The notes beneath the pieces were generated by a model that worked only from the letters and a program-made list of their open reading frames with translations, was not told the DNA's origin and searched no databases. Source: Marinobacter sp. DY40_1A1 (GTDB lineage: Bacteria > Pseudomonadota > Gammaproteobacteria > Pseudomonadales > Oleiphilaceae). Taken from it: a stretch of DNA of 64,000 nt. Shown piece by piece: positions 1 to 10,843 of the stretch (position 1 is the stretch's first letter; each line of letters starts with the position of its first letter). The position numbers were made by a program, and so were the translations under genes. The stretch covers positions 62,001-126,000 of the forward strand of contig NZ_VCHA01000007.1 in the NCBI RefSeq assembly GCF_016597815.1, given 5' to 3'.

Positions 1-510
1 CGAATCTGTATCAATCAGCACCACTTCCGGCTGATGAAATGCACCAACCATGTTCTTCCCGAGCGGATGGTTAATTCCGGTTTTTCCACCCACGGATGAA
101 TCCACCTGGGACAGCAGCGTAGTGGGAATTTGTATGAATGGAACACCTCTCTGATAGCAGGCAGCTGCGAATCCTGTCATATCGCCGATTACACCACCAC
201 CGAGTGCCACCAACGTAGTTTTACGGGTGTGCTGATTTTCCAGAAGGGCATCAAATATCAAATTCAGCGTTTGCCAGTCTTTATGCTTTTCACCATCAGG
301 GAGTACTAAAGCATCTATTGTCTTTCCGGGAAAACTGGCTTTGGCTTTCTCCAGATACATGGGGGCAACCACATCGTTGGTTACGATCATTACCTGGGAT
401 CCGCCAACGTAGCCTGAAAGATCAAACTCACCCAGCATGCCTTTACCGATCATTATCGGATAACTACGCTCACCCAACTCAACCTGAAGTTCGTGAAGCA
501 GCTTATACAT
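1..510 (-). CDS. aroB: 3-dehydroquinate synthase, N-terminal part (runs off the window)
   Basis: Second step of the shikimate pathway: converts DAHP to 3-dehydroquinate in the cytoplasm using NAD and a divalent metal. Only about the first 170 residues are present; the C-terminal half with most metal ligands lies beyond position 1. The visible part has the NAD-binding glycine motif GGGVIGD and the following [17 protein letters not shown] block typical of AroB. The start ATG (complement of 508-510) lies inside the end of aroK, an 8-nt overlap that implies translational coupling. It is the last visible gene of the pilMNOPQ-aroKB series, the usual order in Pseudomonas-like bacteria. The assignment is very secure. 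Confidence 0.96.
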   Translation of the reverse strand, partial: MYKLLHELQVELGERSYPIMIGKGMLGEFDLSGYVGGSQVMIVTNDVVAPMYLEKAKASFPGKTIDALVLPDGEKHKDWQTLNLIFDALLENQHTRKTTLVALGGGVIGDMTGFAAACYQRGVPFIQIPTTLLSQVDSSVGGKTGINHPLGKNMVGAFHQPEVVLIDTDS

Positions 511-1069
511 GATTGCGACCCTCCTTTCGCACCTGCCTTTGTTGTCGCGGTGTTTTTGGGTTTATGCGATTAACAAGCTGCCGCACTACAAGACGGGGAC
601 TCTTACGGTCCGTGTGCATAATAATGTCTGCCAGCTCGGTATATAAGGGGTCCCGAACCGCAAACAAAGTCCGCAAAACACCTTCGGGATCATCATTCTG
701 CAGCAAAGGCCGATTCCGGTCTTTGCGTGTGCGCTCTACCTGCTGCTCTATGGATGTTCTCAGGTAGACAACCACTGAATGTTTTTTCAGGAGAGCGTGA
801 TTTTCAGGGCGCATTACAGCCCCACCACCGGTAGCAAGTACCGTCTCAGGCTCAGCCGCAAGCTCTTCCAGCATCGCCGTTTCACGCTGCCGAAAACCCT
901 CTTCCCCTTCTACATCGAATATCCAGGGAATATTTGCTCCACAACGCTCTTCTATGATCCGGTCAGTATCAAGAAACCTGTACCCCATCTCCCGGGCAAG
1001 CATACGGCCAATCGTACTTTTACCTGCGCCCATGGGGCCAATCAGGACTATGCGTTTGGGCAAAGACAT
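503..1069 (-). CDS. aroK: Shikimate kinase
   Basis: Phosphorylates shikimate at the 3-hydroxyl with ATP, in the cytoplasm. The 188-residue protein has a Walker A loop GPMGAGKST at residues 11-19, the shikimate-binding D-T-D at residues 34-36 and the GGG turn near residue 80 (ATGGGAV). The length is slightly above the usual 170-175, owing to a basic tail after the kinase fold. The gene overlaps aroB and lies downstream of pilQ, separated from it by a hairpin terminator in a 135-nt gap, so it may be only partly co-transcribed with the pilus genes. Confidence 0.96.
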   Translation of the reverse strand: MSLPKRIVLIGPMGAGKSTIGRMLAREMGYRFLDTDRIIEERCGANIPWIFDVEGEEGFRQRETAMLEELAAEPETVLATGGGAVMRPENHALLKKHSVVVYLRTSIEQQVERTRKDRNRPLLQNDDPEGVLRTLFAVRDPLYTELADIIMHTDRKSPRLVVRQLVNRINPKTPRQQRQVRKEGRNHV

Positions 1070-1159
1070 AACTTCCGCTCAATAATGTTCAGGCGCGTGA
1101 GAATATCACAGGGCTGAAGATTGCATAAGCTTCGCCTGGGATCTCAGGTTTTCAGACAC

Positions 1160-1192
1160 AAAAAAGCCGCCGGTTTACCGCGGCGGCTTTGC
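1160..1192 (-). terminator. Rho-independent terminator after pilQ
   Basis: Perfect 10-bp stem AAAGCCGCCG / CGGCGGCTTT around a short loop. Read on the minus strand it is followed by a T-run. It lies just downstream of the pilQ stop, before aroK. Confidence 0.8.
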
Positions 1193-1204
1193 TGCTGACC
1201 CCTG

Positions 1205-3313
1205 TTACTGAATCAGGTCGTTCTTGATGATCTTCGGCGTGATGAAGATCAAGAGTTCACTACGGAGTTCGGTTACTTCCGTCCGCTTGAAAAGACGGCC
1301 CAGGTAGGGAATATCACCCAGGAATGGTGTTTTTGTGACCGTGGTTGAGTTGGTGGACTCAAAAATCCCTCCAAGCACAATTGTTTCACCATTGCCCACA
1401 AGCACCTGCGTTGTAATGGAGTTGGTATTAATCGCCGGACCCGCGTCAGTATCTTCGCCTCGGGAATCCTGATTAACCTCAAGGTCCATTATGATCTTGT
1501 CGTCAGGGGTGATCTGAGGAGTGACCTCTAGCGACAGCACCGCCTCTTTGAATGAAGTGCTGGTTGCACCGCTGCTGGAAGCTTCCTGATATGGAATTTC
1601 CTGACCCGACTTGATGGAAGCCGTCTGACGATCTGCAGTTACCACGCGTGGCTGCGAGACCACCTCGGCCTGACCGTCACTTTCAAAAGCGGACAACTCC
1701 ATATCAATCAAGAAGTCCGTACCAATGTAACCAAAGGCTAGCGACCCTGCCGGGGAACGAATAGTGCCCAGGTCTACGTTAAGGTCAGACGGGAAGCCAA
1801 GAGCGCCGCTGCCGGCAATCGAGCTCAAGCCACCCTGTGAGCCGCCGACTACAACATTATTGATTCCACTGTTTGCATTACCCCGGCCTGCTGCACCCCA
1901 GCGCACACCAAGCTCTTGAGCAACGTTATTCTGAGCGCGAACAATGCGAGCTTCGATGGAAACCTGACGAACCGTTATGTCCCAAGTCGAAACAAGACGA
2001 CGGATTTCATCCAGTTTCTCAGTCGTCTCCCGAACACTGATGGTATTGGTGCGCGCATCTGAGGAAACGAAGCCTCTGCTCGAGATCAGCTCTTTATCTG
2101 CTTGAATAAGTGCAACTATGTCACTCGCCTTCGCGTAGTTAACCTGGATAATGTCCAAACGAACCGGCGCAAGCTCAGCAATCTGCTTGGTAGTTTCCAG
2201 CTCAAGCTTCTCACGGGCCGCAATCTCTTCAGCAGGTGCGACTAACAATACGTTGCCAATCTGACGCTTATCCAGCCCTTTGGTCTTCAGGATAAGATCC
2301 AGAGCCTGATCCCAGGGAACATTCTGCAGTCGCAGAGTAATGCTGCCACCTACCGTGTCACTGGCAACAAGATTCAAGCCGGTGAAGTCAGCAATCAACT
2401 GCAGCACTGAGCGCACTTCGATATCCTGGAAGTTCAGCGACAGCTTTTCTCCGGAGTAAGGGAACTTTTCCTCACGGCGGGTCTCAGCTTCTTCTTCGCT
2501 CAGCTTTTCAACACTCACCGTAAACTGACTACCAGACTGATAGGCAATGTAATCATAATTGCCTTCAGGGCGTATCTCGACCACCGCGTTGCCATCTTCG
2601 ATGAACGTATCAACGCGGCTGACAGGTGTTGCGAAGTCGGTTACATCCAAGCGTCGGCGCAGATCGGCTGGCACGGCAATCCCATTCATCGTGAGACGGA
2701 TTTTCCCGCCCAACTCAGACAGATCAACCGGCGTGCCTGGACTTCCAAGATCAACAATGACACGACCCTCGCCATTCTTTCCACGACGGAAATCTATGCC
2801 GGCCAATGTACCTGGTGTAGAAGCGGACTGTGACGCAGCTGCTGTTCCGGAAGTGTTAGTGGCAACAGAGCCAGCACCTGACTCACCACCGATTGTCATC
2901 ACCAGCGAGTTGTTATTCCGAACTGTCTCGTAAGGCGCAAGCTCAACCAGATTGAAGATCAAGCGCGTACGATCCTTTGTCTCAACAACGGTCATGCTCT
3001 GGGCATTACCCGAACCGAGAGGAATGCTGCGGGTGTTAAGCCCACTGGTAGTGTCACGCAAATCCATCGCGATTCTTGCTGGTCGTTCAATGGTGTAACC
3101 CGATGGTTCGGGCGGTTGACCATCAAACTTAAGTGTCACTTCCAGGCGCTCTCCCGGTAGCGACGAAAACGACACGTCTTCCAGCGTGACCGCACTGGCC
3201 AGGCCGGATAACAACCCAAAAGCAATTAAGCTGACGTATACATTGAGTTTTCTGAACATCGCTAGCCTCGACCCCGAACTTTTTTGTGCATGCATTTTTC
3301 TTTCAGTTTTCAT
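1205..3313 (-). CDS. pilQ: Type IV pilus secretin PilQ
   Basis: Outer-membrane secretin through which the type IV pilus passes. The 702-residue product has an N-terminal signal sequence with a hydrophobic stretch ending LASA near residue 41. Two AMIN-like beta domains follow (roughly residues 42-135 and 165-270; the first carries the typical GYTIERPARIAMDLRD segment), then an STN/N0-N1 region near residues 290-440, then the C-terminal secretin pore with VxxxPRVVTADRQTA and ETIVLGGIF. The start at 3313 is supported by GGAG seven bases upstream; a later ATG at residue 19 is less likely. It is the last pil gene of pilMNOPQ, after a short gap from pilP. Confidence 0.96.
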   Translation of the reverse strand: MKTERKMHAQKSSGSRLAMFRKLNVYVSLIAFGLLSGLASAVTLEDVSFSSLPGERLEVTLKFDGQPPEPSGYTIERPARIAMDLRDTTSGLNTRSIPLGSGNAQSMTVVETKDRTRLIFNLVELAPYETVRNNNSLVMTIGGESGAGSVATNTSGTAAASQSASTPGTLAGIDFRRGKNGEGRVIVDLGSPGTPVDLSELGGKIRLTMNGIAVPADLRRRLDVTDFATPVSRVDTFIEDGNAVVEIRPEGNYDYIAYQSGSQFTVSVEKLSEEEAETRREEKFPYSGEKLSLNFQDIEVRSVLQLIADFTGLNLVASDTVGGSITLRLQNVPWDQALDLILKTKGLDKRQIGNVLLVAPAEEIAAREKLELETTKQIAELAPVRLDIIQVNYAKASDIVALIQADKELISSRGFVSSDARTNTISVRETTEKLDEIRRLVSTWDITVRQVSIEARIVRAQNNVAQELGVRWGAAGRGNANSGINNVVVGGSQGGLSSIAGSGALGFPSDLNVDLGTIRSPAGSLAFGYIGTDFLIDMELSAFESDGQAEVVSQPRVVTADRQTASIKSGQEIPYQEASSSGATSTSFKEAVLSLEVTPQITPDDKIIMDLEVNQDSRGEDTDAGPAINTNSITTQVLVGNGETIVLGGIFESTNSTTVTKTPFLGDIPYLGRLFKRTEVTELRSELLIFITPKIIKNDLIQ

Positions 3314-3324
3314 AAAGTCGCTCC

Positions 3325-3879
3325 TTAGCCAGCGTCTTCGTCCAGGGTCAGAGAGCGAGGACGCTCTACCCAGCCACCCCGGCCATTGGGAACGATTTCG
3401 ATAAGCTCTATACGGGTTTCACTAACGCCAATAACCCGGCCATAGTTCTGCCCCATGAAATTCCCGGTACGAACCCGGTGAATACCCCCCGCATTGTCCC
3501 GAATCAGAGCAAACAGGTTTCCGGACACTCCCTGGAGCGTCCCCACCATGCCAAGATCCTTGAGATCAAAATTCTCCAGCACTTCTTTGGGGCGATCCAG
3601 ATTGGGCTCAACATCACTTATGGGCTTTTCGTCAACCATAGTCAGCTGAACATCCAGTGGGGGCTCAAACGGAGCCCGCCTGTCTGCTGCAGAGTAACTG
3701 AACGCCTCGTATGCGCTAAACTCAGGCAATGGTTCGACATGCCCCCGAGGTTTGGCTCGGGTGTCTGCCATAAACTTGTCCAGATCGGAAAAACCGCTGC
3801 CCTGGGAGCAAGCTGTCAAGAGTGATACCAGACAAACACCCAGCCAGGCTTTTCCCGCATGCTTTGCTGCCATGCTCAT
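3325..3879 (-). CDS. pilP: Type IV pilus inner-membrane lipoprotein PilP
   Basis: Periplasmic lipoprotein that links the PilNO inner-membrane complex to the PilQ secretin. The 184-residue protein has a lipoprotein signal with lipobox LLTAC (Cys near residue 24), a proline-rich linker, and a C-terminal beta domain beginning around FDLKDLGMVGTLQG, the hallmark of the PilP family. The start ATG overlaps the pilO stop by 4 nt (ATGA), implying coupled translation. The identification is secure from sequence and from its place between pilO and pilQ. Confidence 0.94.
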   Translation of the reverse strand: MSMAAKHAGKAWLGVCLVSLLTACSQGSGFSDLDKFMADTRAKPRGHVEPLPEFSAYEAFSYSAADRRAPFEPPLDVQLTMVDEKPISDVEPNLDRPKEVLENFDLKDLGMVGTLQGVSGNLFALIRDNAGGIHRVRTGNFMGQNYGRVIGVSETRIELIEIVPNGRGGWVERPRSLTLDEDAG

Positions 3880-4487
3880 TCTCCAGCCCGGTAGCGGTAG
3901 GTGCGCGCAACAACTTGCATATCAAGTCGCTCACCGTCTCCGCCAGTTGGTTTAATGGTTAAATCATGCAATGTTACGATCCTTGGAAGGCTTGCAACGC
4001 TGCTTACAAAGGATGCCAACTCATGGTAAGAGCCGGAAACACGGATATTGATCGGTAGTTCTGAATAGAAGTCGCGTCTCTGCTCAGGCTGTAGCTTCAC
4101 TTCCTGCAACGCGAGTCCGCTACCCAGAGCAGTGTTAGTGATATCTTCCAGAAGCCCCGGCACTTCTGTCTCGCTCGGCAACTGCCGAACCAGAGCGCCA
4201 AAGGTCTCTTCCATTTCAATCATCTGCGCTTTGAACACCTCCAGGTTAGCTACCTGGTAAGCTTTCTCTTCGTACTTTTTGCGCAAATCCTGTTCGATTT
4301 TTTCAACCCTGTCGATCTGAACATACTGGTCTTTTATGAAAAACCAGTAGCCTCCGCCCATGATCAGACCGAAAACGATCAAAACAACAATGGCCTTGAT
4401 AGGTGCAGGCCAGATACCCGCATTATTTATATCAAGATCATTGATATCAAATTCATTCAGGCTTTTAAGTGAATCCGCAAGGCTCAT
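3876..4487 (-). CDS. pilO: Type IV pilus alignment protein PilO
   Basis: Bitopic inner-membrane protein that pairs with PilN and PilP in the alignment subcomplex of the pilus machine. The 203-residue protein has a short cytoplasmic N-terminus, one membrane segment near residues 30-50, a coiled-coil region around residues 55-100, and a periplasmic ferredoxin-like domain ending near the C-terminus. It overlaps pilN by one base (TAATG) and pilP by four. Confidence 0.94.
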   Translation of the reverse strand: MSLADSLKSLNEFDINDLDINNAGIWPAPIKAIVVLIVFGLIMGGGYWFFIKDQYVQIDRVEKIEQDLRKKYEEKAYQVANLEVFKAQMIEMEETFGALVRQLPSETEVPGLLEDITNTALGSGLALQEVKLQPEQRRDFYSELPINIRVSGSYHELASFVSSVASLPRIVTLHDLTIKPTGGDGERLDMQVVARTYRYRAGE

Positions 4488-5049
4488 TACTTACTCCCTC
4501 CTTCCGGCTCAGGTGTTTTCTGCTGCACTGTCATGGTGAACTGGCTGTAACCTGCACGCTTTCCATCCGCCGACGACACATTGGACAGATTCGGGTTTGT
4601 GAACCACTCGGACTCATCAAACTGACGCATCAGCGTTGAAACACGGCTATTTGATTCCGCCATACCCACAATGCTCACCTGATCACCTGTCTTTTTGAGG
4701 TCTGTATAAAACAGACCATCAGGCAAGGTGCGGACCAGCTCATCAAAGGCACGAACAATGACGGGCCGCTTGCCCTGCAAGTCCTGAATGACCTTCATGC
4801 GCGCAAGCAACTCGTTACGCTTGCGCTTCAAGCTGTCAATTTCCTTGATCTGCACATCGAGCTTTTTGGTGGCCGACTCGATGTACGCGTTACGTGAATG
4901 TTGGTATGCGATACTGCTATCGAGGTCAGAACTCCACAAAAACGTAAGCCCTGCTCCGATAATAGCGGCACCCACAACCATCACAACAAACTGTTTCTGC
5001 TTCTCTGCCCGGAGCTCTTCGCGCCAAGGCCTGAGGTTAATTCTTGCCA

Positions 5050-5050
<1 letters not shown>
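4487..5050 (-). CDS. pilN: Type IV pilus assembly protein PilN
   Basis: Inner-membrane partner of PilO; its N-terminal cytoplasmic peptide docks into PilM. The protein begins MARINLRPWREE, and this INLxPWR motif is the PilM-binding signature of the family, so the start is placed at 5050 even though the frame stays open upstream. A single membrane segment follows near residues 22-43, then a coiled coil and a periplasmic domain. Its ATG shares one base with the pilM stop codon (TAATG). About 187 residues, normal for the family. Confidence 0.95.
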
Positions 5051-6123
<1,073 letters not shown>

Positions 6124-6309
6124 CTATACCTGGTTAGTTGCACCCGGTTACATGTGTTATGTGTTTTTTATTTAAGAGAATTTCTTCATTGTTCCGTTTA
6201 CAATGCCCACTCTCGTTCAGCTGGGAACATTTGCAACGGTGAAGCGACTCATCCTTCCTAAAGCAATTTCTCAAATGATAGACCTATATCCAACAGTTGT
6301 CAGAAAAAA

Positions 6310-8826
6310 ATGTCTCATTTGTTGCGTACTTCTCGCCTTTTTGCCTGGTTATTTCTCACCGGACTGAGTGTCGCCGTTATCGTTGGCTCAGGCTTTTATC
6401 TTTACTTGCGCCCTGGCCTTCCACCTGTTGAGCAGCTTCTGGACATAAAACTCCAGACGCCGCTGCGGGTATATAGCAAAGACAACAGATTAATAGCAGA
6501 ATTCGGTGAAAAGAGAAGGGCCCCGATCACAATCGAACAGATCCCTACAATTCAGTTACAAGCCTTTTTGGCAGCTGAGGACTCACGCTTTTACGAGCAC
6601 TTCGGGGTCGACATCAAAGGATTGGTGCGGGCTGCGATCGAACTGATCTCTACCGGCTCGATCCAATCTGGCGGCAGCACCATCACCATGCAGGTTGCAA
6701 AAAATTACTTTTTGTCACGCGACCGGACCTTTATTCGCAAGTTCAACGAGATACTCCTGGCTGTTCAAATAGAACGTGAACTCGAAAAAGACGAAATTCT
6801 TGAGCTCTACCTGAACAAGATCTACCTGGGCAACCGGGCTTACGGCATAGCGGCTGCGGCTCGCGTTTATTACAACAAGCCCGTCAACGAACTGTCACTT
6901 GCTCAAATGGCCATGTTGGCAGGACTACCCAAAGCCCCCTCTGCATACAACCCTCTCGCCAACCCCCAGCGCGCCATGCAGCGCAGAGACTGGATTCTTG
7001 GCCGAATGAAAGAGCTTGCGTATATCAGCCCGACCGCCTACGACCTCGCCATTCAGGCGCCACTCACAGCAACTTACAACGCCACAGAAACCGAAGTGGA
7101 CGCCGACTATGTTGCTGAAATGGCGCGAGCAGAGATGGTCCGACGCTTTGGAGAGGAAGCCTATACCGATGGCTACTCCGTTACACTGACGGTAGACAGC
7201 AAAGAACAGCAGACAGCAACAGACGCCTTGCGAAGCGGCCTTGAAGCCTACGATCGCCGACACGGGTTCCGGGGCGCCATAGGCAAACTGGATGCCGACA
7301 CCCTTGCAGGAGGAGATCTTGCTCGCGCGATGCTGAACTACCCCAGAGTAGAGTCTTTGATGCCTGCCGCTATTACCGAAATTAATGACGATAAAGGGGA
7401 AGCGCACGCCTATGTGCGGAGGTTTGGACCAGCAATCATACCCTTCGAAACAATGCAGTGGGCCCGCCGCTACAGAACTGAAAACCTGACCGGGCCCAAA
7501 CCCGAAAAAGCTTCAGATGTTGTGAGCGTAGGCGACGTTGTTTATGTTCGGGTAGACGAACTCCCCAAAGTACCAGACACACCGGATGACGCAGAGCAAA
7601 CAGTCGACCAGGACCCAGCATCTGTCCAACCCATCCGCGCGTCACTCATGCAAGTTCCAAAAGCCGAAGGTGCGCTAATCTCTATTGAGGCTAAAACCGG
7701 CGCCATACAAGCACTTGCGGGCGGCTACAGTTTCGGACAAAGCAAGTACAACCGTGCCATACAAGCCAAGCGTCAACCAGGCTCTACATTCAAACCGTTC
7801 CTGTACCTCAGCGCCCTGGAGAGCGGCAAAACGCCGGCCACTATTTATAACGATGCCCCAATTGTTTTTGATGACTCGGAACTCGAAACTGCCTGGCGCC
7901 CACAGAATTCCTCAGGACAATTCTATGGCCCCACCCCTCTGCGTGAAGCCCTTTACCGCTCACGAAATCTTGTTTCTATCCGGCTCTTGAGAGATCTGGG
8001 CATTCCCCAAATGCTGGACTACCTTGATCAGCTCAAGGTTCCCACCGAGAATATGCCCAAAGACCTGTCCCTCTCACTGGGCAGCGGACAACTCTCGCCG
8101 ATGGAGTTAGCCAGAGGCCTGGCAGTTATCGCCAACGGTGGTTACGACGTAGAACCGTTCCTGATTCAGAGCATCACAGATGTAGACGGCAAGGACATAT
8201 ACTTGGCCCCGGAGGTTATTCTGTGTGAACGTAACTGCGGCACCAACGACCTGGAGCCTGAAACCAGCACAGATGACACTCTCGAAAGCACACTGACCAT
8301 GACAGAGGAATCCGCCCCCAAGACGCGTGTTATGCGTCGGCTAGCAGACGAGCGCTCTGTATACATATTGCACTCAATGCTCCGGGATGTGGTTAAGCGG
8401 GGAACTGGGCGCAGGGCGCTGGCCCTTGGCCGGGATGACATTGCCGGCAAGACCGGCACAACAAATGAGCAGAGGGACACCTGGTTTGCAGGGTTCAACC
8501 ACAACCTTGCCACCACGGTGTGGGTCGGGTTCGACCAGCCAGCCCCACTAGGCCGCCGGGAATTCGGTGCGAGCACAGCCTTACCCATCTGGATAGACTA
8601 CATGAAGGTAGCGCTTGACGGCGCCCCATCAGCCTTCATGCCGCGCCCTAACGGCATTGTAAACATTCGAATCAACCCGGAGACCGGTAGGCGTGCAAGA
8701 CCTGGCGAGGAGGGTGCCTTCGAGATATTCAAGGAAGAAGATGCACCCGCACCTCTGACCGAAGAAGATGAGAGACCCGGCCGCACTCATGGCAATGGAG
8801 ACGACCTTTCGCGCCAAATCTTCTAG
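6310..8826 (+). CDS. mrcA: Penicillin-binding protein 1A (glycosyltransferase/transpeptidase)
   Basis: Bifunctional peptidoglycan synthase anchored in the inner membrane with its catalytic domains in the periplasm. The 838-residue protein has an N-terminal membrane anchor (residues about 10-33), a GT51 glycosyltransferase domain with EDSRFYEHFGVD near residue 90, an OB-like insert, and a transpeptidase domain with the nucleophile in GSTFKP (Ser about 492), SRN, and AGKTGTT near residue 713. The length matches PBP1a of related bacteria. The ribosome-binding site is weak, with an A-run directly before the ATG. Divergence from pilM is the classical arrangement. Confidence 0.96.
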   Translation: MSHLLRTSRLFAWLFLTGLSVAVIVGSGFYLYLRPGLPPVEQLLDIKLQTPLRVYSKDNRLIAEFGEKRRAPITIEQIPTIQLQAFLAAEDSRFYEHFGVDIKGLVRAAIELISTGSIQSGGSTITMQVAKNYFLSRDRTFIRKFNEILLAVQIERELEKDEILELYLNKIYLGNRAYGIAAAARVYYNKPVNELSLAQMAMLAGLPKAPSAYNPLANPQRAMQRRDWILGRMKELAYISPTAYDLAIQAPLTATYNATETEVDADYVAEMARAEMVRRFGEEAYTDGYSVTLTVDSKEQQTATDALRSGLEAYDRRHGFRGAIGKLDADTLAGGDLARAMLNYPRVESLMPAAITEINDDKGEAHAYVRRFGPAIIPFETMQWARRYRTENLTGPKPEKASDVVSVGDVVYVRVDELPKVPDTPDDAEQTVDQDPASVQPIRASLMQVPKAEGALISIEAKTGAIQALAGGYSFGQSKYNRAIQAKRQPGSTFKPFLYLSALESGKTPATIYNDAPIVFDDSELETAWRPQNSSGQFYGPTPLREALYRSRNLVSIRLLRDLGIPQMLDYLDQLKVPTENMPKDLSLSLGSGQLSPMELARGLAVIANGGYDVEPFLIQSITDVDGKDIYLAPEVILCERNCGTNDLEPETSTDDTLESTLTMTEESAPKTRVMRRLADERSVYILHSMLRDVVKRGTGRRALALGRDDIAGKTGTTNEQRDTWFAGFNHNLATTVWVGFDQPAPLGRREFGASTALPIWIDYMKVALDGAPSAFMPRPNGIVNIRINPETGRRARPGEEGAFEIFKEEDAPAPLTEEDERPGRTHGNGDDLSRQIF

Positions 8827-8855
8827 GCAACCCGCAGCACAAAACAAATACCCAC

Positions 8856-8888
8856 AAAAAAACCGGCGGGATCACCGCCGGTTTTTTT
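8856..8888. terminator. Bidirectional terminator between mrcA and the malic enzyme gene
   Basis: Stem AAACCGGCGG / CCGCCGGTTT with a 5-nt loop, an A-run on the left and a T-run on the right. It sits between convergent genes and can end transcription from both sides. Confidence 0.88.
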
Positions 8889-8909
8889 ACAAACTCATAA
8901 CGTCATCGA

Positions 8910-10175
8910 TCAGATGATGTCATCCATACTCTTCAGCGGATAGTGCGCCGGATAGCCTTTACGGGCAACGCCGGAATCCACTGCAGCACGGGCAACAGCT
9001 GCAGGAACAACCTCCAGCAGACGAACATCCATGGGCTTGGGAATGATGTACTCTTTACCAAACTCAAAGCTGTCAGCACCGTAGGCTTCGCAGATCTCCT
9101 GCGGCACCGGCTCTTTAGCCAGTTCACGGATCGCATTCACTGCAGCCACTTTCATTTCTTCGTTGATGCAAGTTGCACGAACATCAAGTGCACCACGGAA
9201 GATGAATGGGAAGCCAAGCACGTTGTTAACCTGGTTTGGATAGTCTGAGCGACCAGTCGCCATGATGAGGTCATCACGAACAGAGTGCGCCACCGCAGGA
9301 TCGATTTCAGGATCCGGGTTTGAGCAGGCAAACACAACCGGGTTGGGAGCCATTTTCTTGAGCTGGTCAGCGCTCAGCAGATCCGGGCCAGACAGACCCA
9401 GGAACACATCGGCTCCATCAATGGCTTCATCCAGCGTACGCTTGTCGGTGTCGTTGGCAAACATCGCCTTATACTGATTAAGGTCATCGCGACCAGAGTG
9501 GATCACACCCTTGCGGTCGAGCATGTAGATGTTATCAGAGCTGATACCGCAGCTGATCAACAGCTTCATGCACGCGATTGCAGCAGCACCGGCACCCAGG
9601 CAAACCACTTTCGCTTCTTCAATTTTCTTGCCCTGCAACTCAAGGGCGTTGATCATGCCGGCTGCAGTAACAATCGCTGTGCCATGCTGATCATCGTGGA
9701 AGATAGGCACGTTGCACTTTTCGATCAGCGCGCGTTCAATTTCGAAACACTCTGGCGCCTTGATATCCTCAAGGTTAATGCCACCAAAGGTGTCAGCAAT
9801 ACGCTCAACGGTTTCAATGAACGCCTGCGGGCTTTCAGAATTGACTTCGATGTCGAATACGTCAATCCCGGCAAAGCGCTTGAACAGTACACCTTTGCCT
9901 TCCATTACCGGCTTGCTCGCCAGCGGGCCCAGGTTACCCAGACCGAGGATCGCAGTACCATCGGAGATAACGGCGACAAGGTTACCCTTGGCCGTGTACT
10001 TGTATGCGTTCTCCGGGTCCTTCGCAATCTCGCGAACCGGCTCTGCAACGCCTGGGCTATATGCCAAAGCGAGGTCGCGAGCGGTCGCGGTCGGCTTGGA
10101 GATTTCTACACTAATCTTTCCAGGCCGCGGCTTGGCGTGATATTCAAGGGCTGCTTCTTTCAGATCTTGAGACAT
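8910..10175 (-). CDS. maeB: Malic enzyme, short form
   Basis: Oxidative decarboxylation of malate to pyruvate in the cytoplasm, giving NAD(P)H. About 421 residues: an N-terminal malic domain with the SPGVAEPV segment and FHDDQHGTAIV, then an NAD(P)-binding domain with GAGAAAIACMKLL. It lacks the C-terminal phosphotransacetylase-like domain of the long MaeB proteins, so it is a short form; cofactor preference cannot be read with confidence. The frame is open to a GTG at 10196, but the start is placed at the ATG at 10175, where homologous proteins begin (MSQDLKEAALEYH). Confidence 0.9.
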   Translation of the reverse strand: MSQDLKEAALEYHAKPRPGKISVEISKPTATARDLALAYSPGVAEPVREIAKDPENAYKYTAKGNLVAVISDGTAILGLGNLGPLASKPVMEGKGVLFKRFAGIDVFDIEVNSESPQAFIETVERIADTFGGINLEDIKAPECFEIERALIEKCNVPIFHDDQHGTAIVTAAGMINALELQGKKIEEAKVVCLGAGAAAIACMKLLISCGISSDNIYMLDRKGVIHSGRDDLNQYKAMFANDTDKRTLDEAIDGADVFLGLSGPDLLSADQLKKMAPNPVVFACSNPDPEIDPAVAHSVRDDLIMATGRSDYPNQVNNVLGFPFIFRGALDVRATCINEEMKVAAVNAIRELAKEPVPQEICEAYGADSFEFGKEYIIPKPMDVRLLEVVPAAVARAAVDSGVARKGYPAHYPLKSMDDII

Positions 10176-10360
10176 TGCCACTGTTCCGTTTGTCACGTTA
10201 AAAGGTAATAAGCCTCCAGGCGGCAGGTGCCTGCCTGAAGGAGCGCGACATTATGGCGCGCTCGCCCCGAAACGACAAGGGCAAATCGAACAAACTATAA
10301 CCAGTCAATACGGCGAATTGCGTATAATCAAATACTAAGCTGTTATTTTGCGCTTCCCAT

Positions 10361-10387
10361 AAAAAAAGCGCCCTCAGGCGCTTTTTT
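10361..10387 (-). terminator. Terminator downstream of rpmE
   Basis: Stem AAAAAAGCGCC / GGCGCTTTTTT with a short CTGA loop; it reads as hairpin plus T-run on the minus strand just after the rpmE stop. The symmetry would let it work in both directions. Confidence 0.85.
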
Positions 10388-10403
10388 CGAATCTATAACA
10401 AGA

Positions 10404-10628
10404 TCAGTCTTCTTTCTTTCCGGCGATACGACCGCCAAAACGCTTCTGGAACTTGTCGATACGTCCACCAGTATCCATAACCTTCTGCTTGCCAGTGTAG
10501 AATGGGTGACACTGGGAACAAACATCCAACTGCAGGTCATGACCGACAGTAGAGCGAGTTTTGATCACGTTTCCGCAAGAACATGTTGCGGTGATGTCTT
10601 CGTACTTGGGGTGAATACCTTCTTTCAT
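10404..10628 (-). CDS. rpmE: 50S ribosomal protein L31, zinc-binding form
   Basis: Component of the large ribosomal subunit and of the B1b intersubunit bridge. The 74-residue protein keeps four cysteines (residues 16, 18, 37 and 40), which mark the zinc-containing paralog rather than the zinc-free L31B. Its own terminator follows. It is divergent from priA, as in many gammaproteobacteria. The upstream 215-nt gap to priA shows no RNA gene that I could recognise. Confidence 0.96.
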   Translation of the reverse strand: MKEGIHPKYEDITATCSCGNVIKTRSTVGHDLQLDVCSQCHPFYTGKQKVMDTGGRIDKFQKRFGGRIAGKKED

Positions 10629-10843
10629 GGCGAACCTCTGTGGGTCATGCCGCTACCTGATCACGGGACACTCGTAAAAGCCCAAGTGCCAGGCACCGCA
10701 TGTTTGAATCAATGGAGAAGACGGGGCACAATCATGCCCTGCCGCAAACAGACCGCGAATCTTACTTGCAATTATCCTGGCAGGCAAGCCTTGCAGGTGC
10801 GTGAACCCTGCCTTATACGCATAAATCATTAAAGGATTACCCG

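Noticed and set aside
10629..10843. Possible tRNA or small RNA in the rpmE-priA gap
   Set aside because: No T-loop GTTCGAATC-type motif or acceptor pairing was found; nothing beyond the priA upstream region is supported.
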